DNA from: an uncultured bacterium
GTDB lineage: Bacteria > Acidobacteriota > UBA890
Assembly (NCBI GenBank): GCA_937922775.1
Contig: CALAKE010000566.1
Span: 1-16,292 of the forward strand
DNA length: 16,292 bases
Direction: 5' to 3'
Shown here: positions 8,491-16,089 of the stretch, piece after piece
Position numbering within the stretch: the first letter of the stretch is position 1
Layout of the letters: every line of letters begins with the position of its first letter
Made by a program: the position numbers and the translations under genes
The notes under the pieces: model-generated
What the model was told of the DNA's origin: nothing
Database searches by the model: none
Seen by the model: the letters and a program-made list of their open reading frames with translations, nothing else

Positions 8491-9731
8491 AGGGCTCAGC
8501 GTCGGGGGTTCGTTTCGGCAGCATCAGCGGGGCGCTCACGATCACCGAGGTGGCATTGTCGGTAGCCTTCCTGGCTGCCGCCGGCCTCGCCGCCGAGACC
8601 ATGATGGTGTCGGGCAACATCGATCGAGACCTCCCCACCGAACAGGTGCTCGTTGCCAGTGTGGCATTGGTCGACGAGCAGACAGTCAACGCGGCGGGCG
8701 AGATTATTGTTCCTGCTGGCGCCATTCCGCCTCCGCAGTGGGCGACGCTGCGGGAGCAGATCCGAGATGCGGCCGATCAACTGCCTGGTGTGCGCCAGGC
8801 GGTACTAGCCACCATGTTGCCGGGGCATCCACATGGCCACGCCCGCGTCGAGCCAGAAGACGAGAGTGCTGGCTCGCCCACAACGGGGGTGCGCGTCCCG
8901 ATGTCGGCTGTCTCACCCGAGTTCTTTGCTGCCTACGACAGCCAGTTGATGATGGGCCGCAACTTCAGTCCTGCCGACACTCCCGACTCTGAGCTCGTTG
9001 CCATCGTCAATGCCTCGTTCGCACGGCGGTTTTTCGGTAATGCCAATCCTGTCGGAGAACGTTTCCGCCGGCTGCCCGCTGGCGAGACGACGAACTGGAT
9101 TCGCATCATCGGAGTCTCGCCCGATCTGCGCATGATTCCGGGAGACGACCACGAAGCCGGATTCTACGTGCCGTTTTCGCAGCGGCCGAGAAGTGACTTC
9201 ACCCTGGCTCTACGTGTTGATGGAGACCCGCTCGCCATGTCGGCCGCGCTAAGAGAGACCATCAAGGGGATCGACGTCCGTATCGATGTTTCTGGCTTCG
9301 GCACACACGCGGAGATGGCCGAAGGCTATCGAACCGGCTATCAGATCATGAGCCTGATGTTCTCTGTGCTCGGCGGCGCCGCGGTGTTTCTCGCCGTCGC
9401 AGGGCTTTACGCCGTCATGGCCTTCTCGGTAACGCAGCGGACACGCGAAATTGGCATTCGTATGGCGCTCGGCGCTGACCGCGGCAACATTCTCGGCACG
9501 GTTCTGCGTCGCGGTTTGCTACAGATCGGTATCGGTCTCTCGCTCGGCACACTGGGGGGATGGTCACTGTTGCGCTTGATGCAGTACTTCCCCACGGGGG
9601 TGGCATCGACGGGTACGTGGATGCTCGTTGCAGCTTCGCTAGCAATGCTGGTCGCCGGCATCCTCGCCTGCCTGGTCCCCGCAGCGCGGGCGGTCGCAGT
9701 GCATCCAGTCGCGGCGCTGCGGTACGGCTGA
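8481..9731 (+). CDS. C-terminal half of an ADOP-type FtsX permease (probably non-functional)
   Basis: The 416-residue reading corresponds to the second half of an acidobacterial duplicated orphan permease. It contains a helix ITEVALSVAFLAAAGL (21-36), a MacB_PCD-like periplasmic domain (about 45-280) and an FtsX bundle. In that bundle a helix around 290-312 is followed by the coupling motif REIGIRMALGA near 322, with two more helices near 340-360 and 380-405. It ends in the usual P-V-A-A-L-R-Y-G. Full ADOP proteins are about 800 residues with two such halves; the first half is missing apart from the short leader upstream. The GTG at 8481 has no convincing ribosome site. No ATPase gene is adjacent, as expected for 'orphan' permeases. 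A half-size product could still be made, but I favour a decayed gene. Confidence 0.75.
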   Translation: MDDQGSASGVRFGSISGALTITEVALSVAFLAAAGLAAETMMVSGNIDRDLPTEQVLVASVALVDEQTVNAAGEIIVPAGAIPPPQWATLREQIRDAADQLPGVRQAVLATMLPGHPHGHARVEPEDESAGSPTTGVRVPMSAVSPEFFAAYDSQLMMGRNFSPADTPDSELVAIVNASFARRFFGNANPVGERFRRLPAGETTNWIRIIGVSPDLRMIPGDDHEAGFYVPFSQRPRSDFTLALRVDGDPLAMSAALRETIKGIDVRIDVSGFGTHAEMAEGYRTGYQIMSLMFSVLGGAAVFLAVAGLYAVMAFSVTQRTREIGIRMALGADRGNILGTVLRRGLLQIGIGLSLGTLGGWSLLRLMQYFPTGVASTGTWMLVAASLAMLVAGILACLVPAARAVAVHPVAALRYG

Positions 9732-9740
9732 CGGTGTCAC

Positions 9741-9766
9741 CGGGATCGACTTCTGCTCTGATCCCG
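9741..9766 (+). terminator. Possible stem-loop terminator after the ADOP remnant
   Basis: A perfect 7-bp stem, CGGGATC (9741-9747) with GATCCCG (9760-9766), encloses a 12-base loop. It lies ten bases after the stop at 9731 and is followed by AATCTTA, which is only a weak T tract. The position between two unrelated plus-strand genes supports a terminator role. The lack of a strong T run keeps confidence modest. Confidence 0.4.
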
Positions 9767-9875
9767 AATCTTATGGGAACACCTGTTAGATTTGTGCAGA
9801 ACATGGTGCCAGTGGGCGTTGCTCGCATGCGACTACGATGCAAGGCGACACCGGAGTCCAGGGAGGAAGCTAGCC

Positions 9876-10970
9876 ATGGCCCAGAGCGAGACCACGGTTG
9901 GTTCCGTCGTTGGCGCGCACAACGAATGGGATTTGCTGGAAGAGGTCGTCGTCGGCACGGTCGAGGGAGCGCTGGTCCCGCCTTGGGACACCATGATGGA
10001 GGCCACCCTCCACGACAAGGGTTTGTGGGATTACTTCAAGGAACACGGGGGCACTTCCTGGCCTCGTGAACTGCTCGCCGCGGCGCGGAATGACATTGAT
10101 GAATTTGTCCACATCCTCGAGGCAGAGGGTGTGACGGTACGGCGACCCACTCCCTACGATTTCGCCAAGCCCTTCGCAACACCCGATTTCGAGATCGCAA
10201 GCTCCTGCTACGCCCTCATGCCGCGAGACGTGCTTCTGGTTATCGGCGATCAGATCATTGAAGCACCCATGGGATGGCGCTCGCGATACCACGAGAATCA
10301 CGCCTACAAGGACCTGTGCAAGGAGTATTTCAGGTCGGGCGCCCGCTGGGTGTCCGCACCGCGCCCGCAGCTCGGCGACGCGAGCTACAAGAAGGACTTC
10401 GTGCCGCCGGAGGAAGGTGAGCCGATGGGGACAATCCTCACCGAGTTCGAGCCGCTCTTCGATGCAGCGGATGTGATCAAGTGCGGCCGGGATATCTTCA
10501 TCGCGCAGAGCAATTGCTGTAATCGTTTCGGCATCGATTGGCTGCGCCGCCACTTGGGGGATGAGTATCGCGTCCACGAGGTCGAGGTATACGACACCCA
10601 TCCGATGCACATTGACGCCACGTTCTACCCGCTGGCGCCCGGCAAGCTACTGATCAATCCGGAGCGGGTAAAGAGGGTGCCTGCGATGTTCGAGCAAGCT
10701 GGCTGGGACGTTCTGGTCTGTCCAGAGCCTCTGATGCCCGAAACCCATCCGATGTTCAACTGTAGCCGCTGGATCTGCATGAACGTCCTGATGTTGGACG
10801 AGAGGCGGGTGATCGTATCGAAGGGAGAGGGCAACCTGATCCGAGCCCTGCAGGACTGGGGTTTCGAGCCGATACCCTGCAACTTCTACGACTTCGAGAC
10901 GATTGGGGGCGGCCTGCATTGCGCCTCGCTGGACATCAGGCGTCGGGGCGGGCTCGAGTCATACTTCTAG
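9876..10970 (+). CDS. Glycine amidinotransferase (AGAT) family enzyme
   Basis: This 364-residue enzyme of the guanidino-group modifying superfamily should move an amidino group from arginine to an amine acceptor through a cysteine intermediate. It aligns by eye with mitochondrial AGAT almost end to end, without the transit peptide. The catalytic set is intact: Asp104 in TPDFE, Asp196 in FDAAD, His245 in MHID and Cys349 in GGGLHC, followed by DIRRRG. The spacing Asp196-His245 is the same as Asp254-His303 in human AGAT. At the acceptor-site pair, Met302 is kept (Met244) but Asn300 is His242, so glycine may not be the acceptor. ATG 9876 is chosen because GGAGG at 9862-9866 sits nine bases upstream; an in-frame ATG at 9792 lacks this. 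The gene is followed after ten bases by a lysine dehydrogenase-like gene, which hints at lysine-linked chemistry. Confidence 0.93.
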   Translation: MAQSETTVGSVVGAHNEWDLLEEVVVGTVEGALVPPWDTMMEATLHDKGLWDYFKEHGGTSWPRELLAAARNDIDEFVHILEAEGVTVRRPTPYDFAKPFATPDFEIASSCYALMPRDVLLVIGDQIIEAPMGWRSRYHENHAYKDLCKEYFRSGARWVSAPRPQLGDASYKKDFVPPEEGEPMGTILTEFEPLFDAADVIKCGRDIFIAQSNCCNRFGIDWLRRHLGDEYRVHEVEVYDTHPMHIDATFYPLAPGKLLINPERVKRVPAMFEQAGWDVLVCPEPLMPETHPMFNCSRWICMNVLMLDERRVIVSKGEGNLIRALQDWGFEPIPCNFYDFETIGGGLHCASLDIRRRGGLESYF

Positions 10971-10980
10971 GAGAGAACGA

Positions 10981-12150
10981 ATGCCCTTCGCATATGGGGT
11001 TCTCGGGGCGGGCAGGCAAGGAACAGCGGCCGCCTACGACATGGCTCGCTGTGGCAACGGCGAGCACGTCGTGCTGGCGGACCTGGACCTGGACGTCGCG
11101 CAGCGGGCTGCTGATCGCGTGAACAAGCTGCTGGGCAAGACCGTCGTTGAACCGAGGCGAGTGGATGTTGCAGACGCTGAAGCCGTTGAGCGGTTGCTGG
11201 TCGAGGCGGATGCTTGCCTCAGCGCCGTGCCGTATTACTTCAACCTGGAGATCACCCAGGCAGCCCTCCGGGCCAGGACACACCTGTGCGATCTGGGAGG
11301 GCACACCGGTATCGCGCGACGGCAACACGAGTGCGACGCCGCGGCAAGAGCGGCCGGCGTCAGCATCATTCCGAACTGTGGGCAGGTACCGGGTATGGGC
11401 ACAACGTTGATGGTCCATGCCATGGAGATGCTCGACGAGGCCGTCGACGTGTACATGTGGGACGGCGGCCTACCCCAGAATCCACGGCCACCCTTCGACT
11501 ACCTGGCTACCTTCAGCATCGCCGGGCTGACCAACGAATACGCCGAGCCGGCTGTCTTCTTGCGGGACTGGCGCATAACGGAGGTTGAGCCGATGACGGA
11601 ACTGGAAACCGTCGAGTTTGCGCAGCCGATCGGCACGCTCGAGGCATTCGTCGCGGGTGGCGGCACTGACACAATGCCCTGGACCTTCGAAGGCAAGCTG
11701 CGAACGTTGCAGAACCTGACGTTGCGATACCCGGGCAGCCTGGCGCACCTCCGCGCGTTCTACGATTTGGGCCTGTGGGGGCTGGAGCCTGTCAGTGCCG
11801 GCGGTGTTGAGGTCGTGCCCCGTGAGGTCTTCCACGCGCTGTTCGAGCCCAGGGTCACCTTCCCCGGCGACCGGGATATCGTTCTCGTGCGGATCAAGGC
11901 GGTTGGCATGAAGGATGGGCAAGCCGCGGAGGCGATCGTAGAGCTAGTCGATCACTTTGACGAGGAGACTGGATTCACAGCGATGGAGCGCTGTACAGGA
12001 TGGAGCGCGGCCATCGCGGCGGCGATGATGGCTCGCGGTCAGACGCCCCTGGGAGCAGGGGGTGTGGAGACCCAGGTGCCTGCCAGACCTTTTGTGGATG
12101 AGCTGGTCCGGCGCGGCATCGATGTCAGTGAGCAAGTGTCTGTGGTCTGA
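10981..12150 (+). CDS. Lysine 6-dehydrogenase / saccharopine dehydrogenase-like oxidoreductase
   Basis: This 389-residue NAD(P)-dependent enzyme starts with a Rossmann domain: GAGRQG (9-14), then VVLADLD with Asp34 at the end of strand 2, which favours NAD. The saccharopine dehydrogenase C-terminal-like domain follows. The blocks DLGGHTGI (104-111), IIPNCGQVPGMG (129-140), GTLEAFVAGGGTDTMPWTF (218-236) and VVPREVF (278-284) match the pattern of bacillary L-lysine 6-dehydrogenase. That enzyme oxidises the epsilon-amine of lysine to aminoadipate semialdehyde. Saccharopine reductases and carboxynorspermidine dehydrogenases share the fold, so substrate is not fixed. ATG 10981 is preferred because AGGAGAG overlaps the amidinotransferase stop just upstream. 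The ten-base gap implies one transcript with that gene. The 3' end overlaps the convergent DUF3047 gene by 26 bases. Confidence 0.85.
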   Translation: MPFAYGVLGAGRQGTAAAYDMARCGNGEHVVLADLDLDVAQRAADRVNKLLGKTVVEPRRVDVADAEAVERLLVEADACLSAVPYYFNLEITQAALRARTHLCDLGGHTGIARRQHECDAAARAAGVSIIPNCGQVPGMGTTLMVHAMEMLDEAVDVYMWDGGLPQNPRPPFDYLATFSIAGLTNEYAEPAVFLRDWRITEVEPMTELETVEFAQPIGTLEAFVAGGGTDTMPWTFEGKLRTLQNLTLRYPGSLAHLRAFYDLGLWGLEPVSAGGVEVVPREVFHALFEPRVTFPGDRDIVLVRIKAVGMKDGQAAEAIVELVDHFDEETGFTAMERCTGWSAAIAAAMMARGQTPLGAGGVETQVPARPFVDELVRRGIDVSEQVSVV

Positions 12151-12832
12151 TGTCCAGCTCCACACGATCGAAGAACATGGTGGCCTCCGAGTCTGTGTTG
12201 TCCGTATCGACCAGGATCGCCACGCCCGTCACAACGCCGGGCGACTCGCCGAAGAATGCCAGGTAGTCAGCGATGAAGTCTCGTTGGACCGATATCCATT
12301 CATCACCTCTACTTGGGGAGCCGGCAACCACAACCATTGCCACCCGGTCGCTGTAGGGGCTGGGGAAGACGGATCCGATGGGGAGGTGCTCTGCCCATAC
12401 ATAGCACAACGCCCGGGCGTCACTATCACCGAAGTCACCATCAAAGATCACGAACACTCGTCCCGAGTAGTCGTCACCTCCCCTCTCTTCGTGATCCCTG
12501 GCCGCGGCGATTGACTGCCCTAGCCGCCAGCGCCAAGCAATCCGACCCCGGCCTGACGCCGGAATCCTTACCCGCCTCACCAGAGCGGCGGCCCCACCCT
12601 GGCTCTCGGCACGAAGAACCGATTCATCCCCATCGTCCACGACTCCGTAGCTGGTCGGCGATGCGGCCAGCCGCTCCTCCACCCAGCGGACGCTCCAGTC
12701 CCCATCGAACTCTTCGATGAACCCTGTTGCTTGCAGAAGCCCTGTGATCCCGCCAGCAAGGGAAGCGTGTGCACCCTGGCAAATGAAAAGCCCGAGGATC
12801 AGGCTGCAAGCAAGACGGGTGATGTGAGTCAT
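12125..12832 (-). CDS. Secreted DUF3047-domain protein
   Basis: This 235-residue protein has a Sec-type signal peptide (hydrophobic core about 7-19, likely cleavage after AHA near residue 23). The mature part shows the DUF3047 pattern: a WRW core strand (100-102), GDDYSGRVFVIFD (119-131), YVWA (144-147), PSPY (157-160) and the near-terminal DTDNT (209-213). The regular beta-strand pattern suggests a jelly-roll-like fold, possibly for ligand or carbohydrate binding, but no function is established for the family. Its ATG overlaps the TGA of the kinase/nucleotidyltransferase fusion gene (ATGA), so it is very probably cotranscribed and translationally coupled. Its last 26 bases overlap the end of the convergent dehydrogenase gene. 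The family call is good and the function is unknown. Confidence 0.82.
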   Translation of the reverse strand: MTHITRLACSLILGLFICQGAHASLAGGITGLLQATGFIEEFDGDWSVRWVEERLAASPTSYGVVDDGDESVLRAESQGGAAALVRRVRIPASGRGRIAWRWRLGQSIAAARDHEERGGDDYSGRVFVIFDGDFGDSDARALCYVWAEHLPIGSVFPSPYSDRVAMVVVAGSPSRGDEWISVQRDFIADYLAFFGESPGVVTGVAILVDTDNTDSEATMFFDRVELDIRPQTLAH

Positions 12833-14751
12833 TGCTTGCGAAACTCCATGACCGTCTGGCGGTAGCCGTCCGGGACCCCGACATCGAACCGCTTGCCGTC
12901 GACGACATAGCCGCTACAGCCCTCTTCCTGGCGCAGTCGTTCGAGGCAGGTAGTGAGCTGAAACTCACCCTTCTCTCTGAGATTGTGGGAGATGCTCTCT
13001 TCGAGGTACGCGAAGATATCCGGCGTCAAGACATATTGGCCGAAGATAGCGAGATAGTGGCCCTCGTCGACACCGTCCACGAGCAGCCGCTTCTTGGCGT
13101 CCTCGAGGGTCGGCTTTTCCAAAAACTCGGTGATGGAAAGAATCGACTCGTCTTCCTTCCAAACACCGGCGACCACACCGTAGAGATGGATCTTGTCGGC
13201 GGGTGTGACCCTCAAGCCGACGACGCTCTCGCGCGTCTTCTCATAGACCCTCAACACCTGCTCGGCGCAAGGCAGGTCGCTGTTGGATTCGTAGAGGTGA
13301 TCCCCGAGCATCAGCAGGAAGGGCTCGTTGCCCACCCAGTCCTTGGCGCAATAAACGGCGTGGCCGAAGCCATCCTGGGTGTCTTGGGTAACGAAGGAGA
13401 CCTTGTGCCCGAGGTCCAGGATGTACTGGAGGTACTTTCGGCTCTCCTCGGAGAGCTTGTTGAGATTCTCCGGCCGCGGAGGCACGCAGAAGAACTCCTC
13501 GAAGAGAGCCTGATCGTCCTTCTGGACAATCAAGCACACTTCCTCGATTCCCGACTGGATGGCCTCCTCGATAATGGCCAAAATCACAGGCTTGGCCCGA
13601 CCGTCGCTGTCGATGATCGGAAACAGCTCTTTCTTCATGGCCTTCGACGCCGGGAAGAGGCGGGTCCCGAAACCGGCGGCGGGAATGACCGCCTTGCGAA
13701 CCTTCTGGGTCGACCCGATCACCAACTTCAAGCAAGGCATGCCGAAATCCTTCTCGAGGATCTCGACGACCTTCTGCTGCGATTCCTCATCTTTGGCCAC
13801 AAATTGGGCTGAGCCGTCACCTTGGGAACCAACGCCCTTGCCCCCGTGGACATAGGGTGCGAGGGCTTCGTGACGAAGCACGTCATGCAGCACGGGGGCG
13901 GTGAGCTGGGAAGGGCACGCGGGAATCAAATGCCGATCGAAGGCTGCCTGTGCCTCGGTCATGAGGGCCCCGAGCCCGGCGGCGTCTCCCTCCTCGAGCA
14001 TCTTGCGAGCCCGTGCGTTGATGTCCTTGTTGATCGGGCCCAAGTACTCTTGAACGTTCTTCTGCAGATCGTTCTCGGCAAATGGGTAGCACTGGTTGAG
14101 CTTCTGGAGAATCTCCATCGTGTCTTTGCTGGCGCAGAGGTCCGCGATGACGAAGTAGAGATCCTCCGGGACCGATAACTCCCTCACGTCGGTGCGCTCT
14201 CCGTCGTAGACCATCTCGATCGGCTTGTTGCCGTAGGCGCAGCCCTGGTCCATGCGGCCGCATCGCGAGGGAGTCGTGATCTCGCCGAGATACGCGTACT
14301 CCATCTCGCCTCGTACGGTCATCTTGAGGTCGTAGATACGGTTGAACGCACGGGCCACGAGGACACAGATCGCGGCACTGGAGGAGAGTCCCTTCTTGAT
14401 GGGTAGGTCCGTCATGCAGTTGTCGATCTCGAGGCCGCGGACGTGGTAGTGGGTCAGCACCTGGTAGGCCACACCTGCCGCATAGCTGAAGAAACCTCCT
14501 TTTTCCGCCTCGGCCAGGAGAGCGGCCCGCTCCATGGGGATCTCGAGCGGTCCCTTGCGCACCCCTTCGTCCGTCGTCGACCACAGGACCAACTTCGAGG
14601 GGTGGGGCCGCACCTCGGCGTGTATCCCCTGATTGGTTCCCGCGATGATCGTGTAGCCCTTCTCGACGTTCGCGTTAATGCGCCGGTAGTGCCCAGCCCA
14701 GTCACTGTGCTCGCCAAACAGACAGATCCGACCTGGAACGAAGAGCTTCAT
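12829..14751 (-). CDS. Fused GHMP sugar kinase - GalU-like sugar-1-phosphate nucleotidyltransferase
   Basis: This 640-residue bifunctional protein joins two enzyme domains. Residues 1 to about 345 are a GHMP kinase. Motif 1 is GRICLFGEHSDWAGH (7-21), the phosphate-binding loop LSSSAA is at 122-127, Asp168 in MDQ is the likely catalytic base, and motif 3 is GGKGVGSQGDGSA (303-315). Residues 350-640 are a GalU-type pyrophosphorylase, with IPAAGFGTRLFPASKAMKKE (356-375), LGDH (482-485) and EKP (545-547). Together they could turn a free sugar into its 1-phosphate and then a nucleotide sugar, as in a salvage pathway. The sugar is unknown. Start 14751 is preferred over 14781 because AAGGA lies seven bases upstream and a promoter-like site would make the longer form nearly leaderless. 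The DUF3047 gene follows with a 4-base overlap. Confidence 0.9.
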   Translation of the reverse strand: MKLFVPGRICLFGEHSDWAGHYRRINANVEKGYTIIAGTNQGIHAEVRPHPSKLVLWSTTDEGVRKGPLEIPMERAALLAEAEKGGFFSYAAGVAYQVLTHYHVRGLEIDNCMTDLPIKKGLSSSAAICVLVARAFNRIYDLKMTVRGEMEYAYLGEITTPSRCGRMDQGCAYGNKPIEMVYDGERTDVRELSVPEDLYFVIADLCASKDTMEILQKLNQCYPFAENDLQKNVQEYLGPINKDINARARKMLEEGDAAGLGALMTEAQAAFDRHLIPACPSQLTAPVLHDVLRHEALAPYVHGGKGVGSQGDGSAQFVAKDEESQQKVVEILEKDFGMPCLKLVIGSTQKVRKAVIPAAGFGTRLFPASKAMKKELFPIIDSDGRAKPVILAIIEEAIQSGIEEVCLIVQKDDQALFEEFFCVPPRPENLNKLSEESRKYLQYILDLGHKVSFVTQDTQDGFGHAVYCAKDWVGNEPFLLMLGDHLYESNSDLPCAEQVLRVYEKTRESVVGLRVTPADKIHLYGVVAGVWKEDESILSITEFLEKPTLEDAKKRLLVDGVDEGHYLAIFGQYVLTPDIFAYLEESISHNLREKGEFQLTTCLERLRQEEGCSGYVVDGKRFDVGVPDGYRQTVMEFRKQ

Positions 14752-14795
14752 TTGTGCGTCCTTGCTGTGAAATGCAGCCATTGCCGCCGCAGATC

Positions 14796-14824
14796 AATCT
14801 CACAGAACAACACCTGGGTGTCAA
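14796..14824 (-). promoter_or_regulatory. Possible sigma70-type promoter for the kinase/nucleotidyltransferase fusion gene
   Basis: Read on the minus strand, a perfect TTGACA (14824-14819) is followed after 17 bases by GAGATT (14801-14796), which keeps three of the six -10 consensus bases. Transcription would start near 14789 and give a leader of about 40 bases to ATG 14751. The -35 match and spacer are good; the -10 is weak. Confidence 0.35.
14810..14821. promoter_or_regulatory. Short palindrome overlapping the -35 site, possible operator
   Basis: ACACC-TG-GGTGT is a perfect 5-bp inverted repeat with a 2-base centre. It overlaps the TTGACA hexamer of the predicted minus-strand promoter, a position where a repressor would block transcription. 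No regulator gene is present in the window, and a palindrome this short can occur by chance. Confidence 0.22.
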
Positions 14825-14863
14825 TCGTCCAGCATGTGGACGTGGCCAGAGTTGCTCGAGGCT

Positions 14864-14893
14864 TTGGCCAGTCGGCCTGCTCTTCTGTAAGAT
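14864..14893 (+). promoter_or_regulatory. Possible promoter for the dioxygenase gene
   Basis: TTGGCC (14864-14869) and TAAGAT (14888-14893) are separated by 18 bases, each matching four of six consensus positions. The leader to GTG 14985 would be about 85 bases. The rest of the 233-base divergent intergenic region shows no other clear signal. This is a weak prediction. Confidence 0.28.
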
Positions 14894-14984
14894 AGGCGGA
14901 CCCCGTAACAACTCCGCGGTTGGCCGCTGCATTTGAGGTGAGTCGCAGCATGCCCGCCTCGCATTGACGATCCAGGAGCACCGT

Positions 14985-16073
14985 GTGACCAATAATCCTC
15001 TGCATCTGAAGCGAATTCACCACGTCGAGTTCTGGGTGGGCAATGCCAAACAGGCGTCCTACTACTACCGCAAGGCGTTCGGCTTTTCGCTGACTGCTTA
15101 CTCCGGCCTGGAGACGGGAAATCGATCAGCGGCCTCGTACGTGCTCGGCCAGAACAAGACGACCTTCGTGATGACGACGCCGCTTTCGAGCGACAGCCAC
15201 ATCAATGATTTCATCGTTCAGCACGGTGACGGTGTCCGCGACATCGCCTTCGAGGTGGCCGACGCCGACCTGGCCTACGAGGCGGCGATCGAGCGTGGCG
15301 CCGAAAGCGCCATGGAGCCGCACGACCTAACCGACGAGCATGGCACCGTGCGGCGGGCAGCGATCAAGACCTATGGCGACACCATTCACTCTTTGATCTC
15401 GAAGGGCGAGTACGACGGCCCGTTCCTGCCGGGCTACGAGGCGCGCGAGCCAGCGGGCGGAGGAGCCGGCCTGCTCCGCATCGACCACATCGTCGGCAAC
15501 GTCGAGCTCGGCAAGATGAATGAGTGGGCCGAGTGGTACAGCAAGGTGCTCGGCTTCAAGCGATACATCAGTTTCGACGACAAGGACATCTCAACCGAGT
15601 ACAGCGCCTTGATGAGCATCGTCATGTCTGACGATTCGTTCTCCATCAAGTTCCCTATCAACGAACCCGCCGAAGGCCGCAAGAAGAGCCAGATCGAGGA
15701 ATACCTGGACTTCAACAACGGTCCCGGTGCCCAACACGTGGCGTTTCTCACCGACGACATCATCGCCACCGTGAAGCGCCTGGTCGCCAGCGGGGTCGAC
15801 TTCCTGATGGTTCCGGAGTCCTATTACGAGGAGCTGCCTTCGCGCGTTGGGGAGATTGACGAGGCGGTCGATGCGATCGCCGAGCTCGGAGTGCTCGTCG
15901 ACCGCGACGACGAGGGGTATTTATTGCAGCTCTTCACCAAGCCGGTCGAGGATCGCCCGACGCTCTTTTACGAGATCATCCAGCGAAAGGGCAGCCGCGG
16001 CTTTGGCAAGGGCAACTTCAAGGCGCTCTTCGAAGCGCTCGAGCTGGAGCAGGATCGGCGCGGGAATCTCTGA
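14985..16073 (+). CDS. hpd: 4-hydroxyphenylpyruvate dioxygenase
   Basis: This 362-residue non-haem iron dioxygenase converts 4-hydroxyphenylpyruvate to homogentisate in tyrosine catabolism. The two vicinal-oxygen-chelate halves are both present. The N-terminal half opens with IHHVEFWVGNAKQASYYY. The catalytic half carries the three iron ligands: His168 in IDHIVGNV, His251 in GAQHVAF and Glu330 in LFYEIIQRKG. The C-terminal gate helix motif RGFGKGNFKALFEALE follows. Length is normal for the family. GTG 14985 is the preferred start because AGGAG (14974-14978) lies six bases upstream; the frame is open to a TTG at 14964. No homogentisate dioxygenase or other tyrosine gene is next to it within the window, so it may be a lone gene or the first of an operon beyond the edge. 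Confidence 0.95.
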   Translation: MTNNPLHLKRIHHVEFWVGNAKQASYYYRKAFGFSLTAYSGLETGNRSAASYVLGQNKTTFVMTTPLSSDSHINDFIVQHGDGVRDIAFEVADADLAYEAAIERGAESAMEPHDLTDEHGTVRRAAIKTYGDTIHSLISKGEYDGPFLPGYEAREPAGGGAGLLRIDHIVGNVELGKMNEWAEWYSKVLGFKRYISFDDKDISTEYSALMSIVMSDDSFSIKFPINEPAEGRKKSQIEEYLDFNNGPGAQHVAFLTDDIIATVKRLVASGVDFLMVPESYYEELPSRVGEIDEAVDAIAELGVLVDRDDEGYLLQLFTKPVEDRPTLFYEIIQRKGSRGFGKGNFKALFEALELEQDRRGNL

Positions 16074-16089
16074 AGCGGCGCGAGGAGGG

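Noticed and set aside
9792..9875. 28-residue upstream extension of the amidinotransferase
   Set aside because: It is rich in Cys and Arg with no family similarity, whereas ATG 9876 has a strong GGAGG site.
12832..13812. Open plus-strand frame of 326 codons
   Set aside because: It is fully antisense to the kinase/nucleotidyltransferase fusion and has no recognisable domain; it arises from GC-rich codon bias.
14752..14781. Longer start of the fusion protein at ATG 14781
   Set aside because: No ribosome site precedes it, while AAGGA is correctly placed for ATG 14751, where the typical kinase N-terminus begins.
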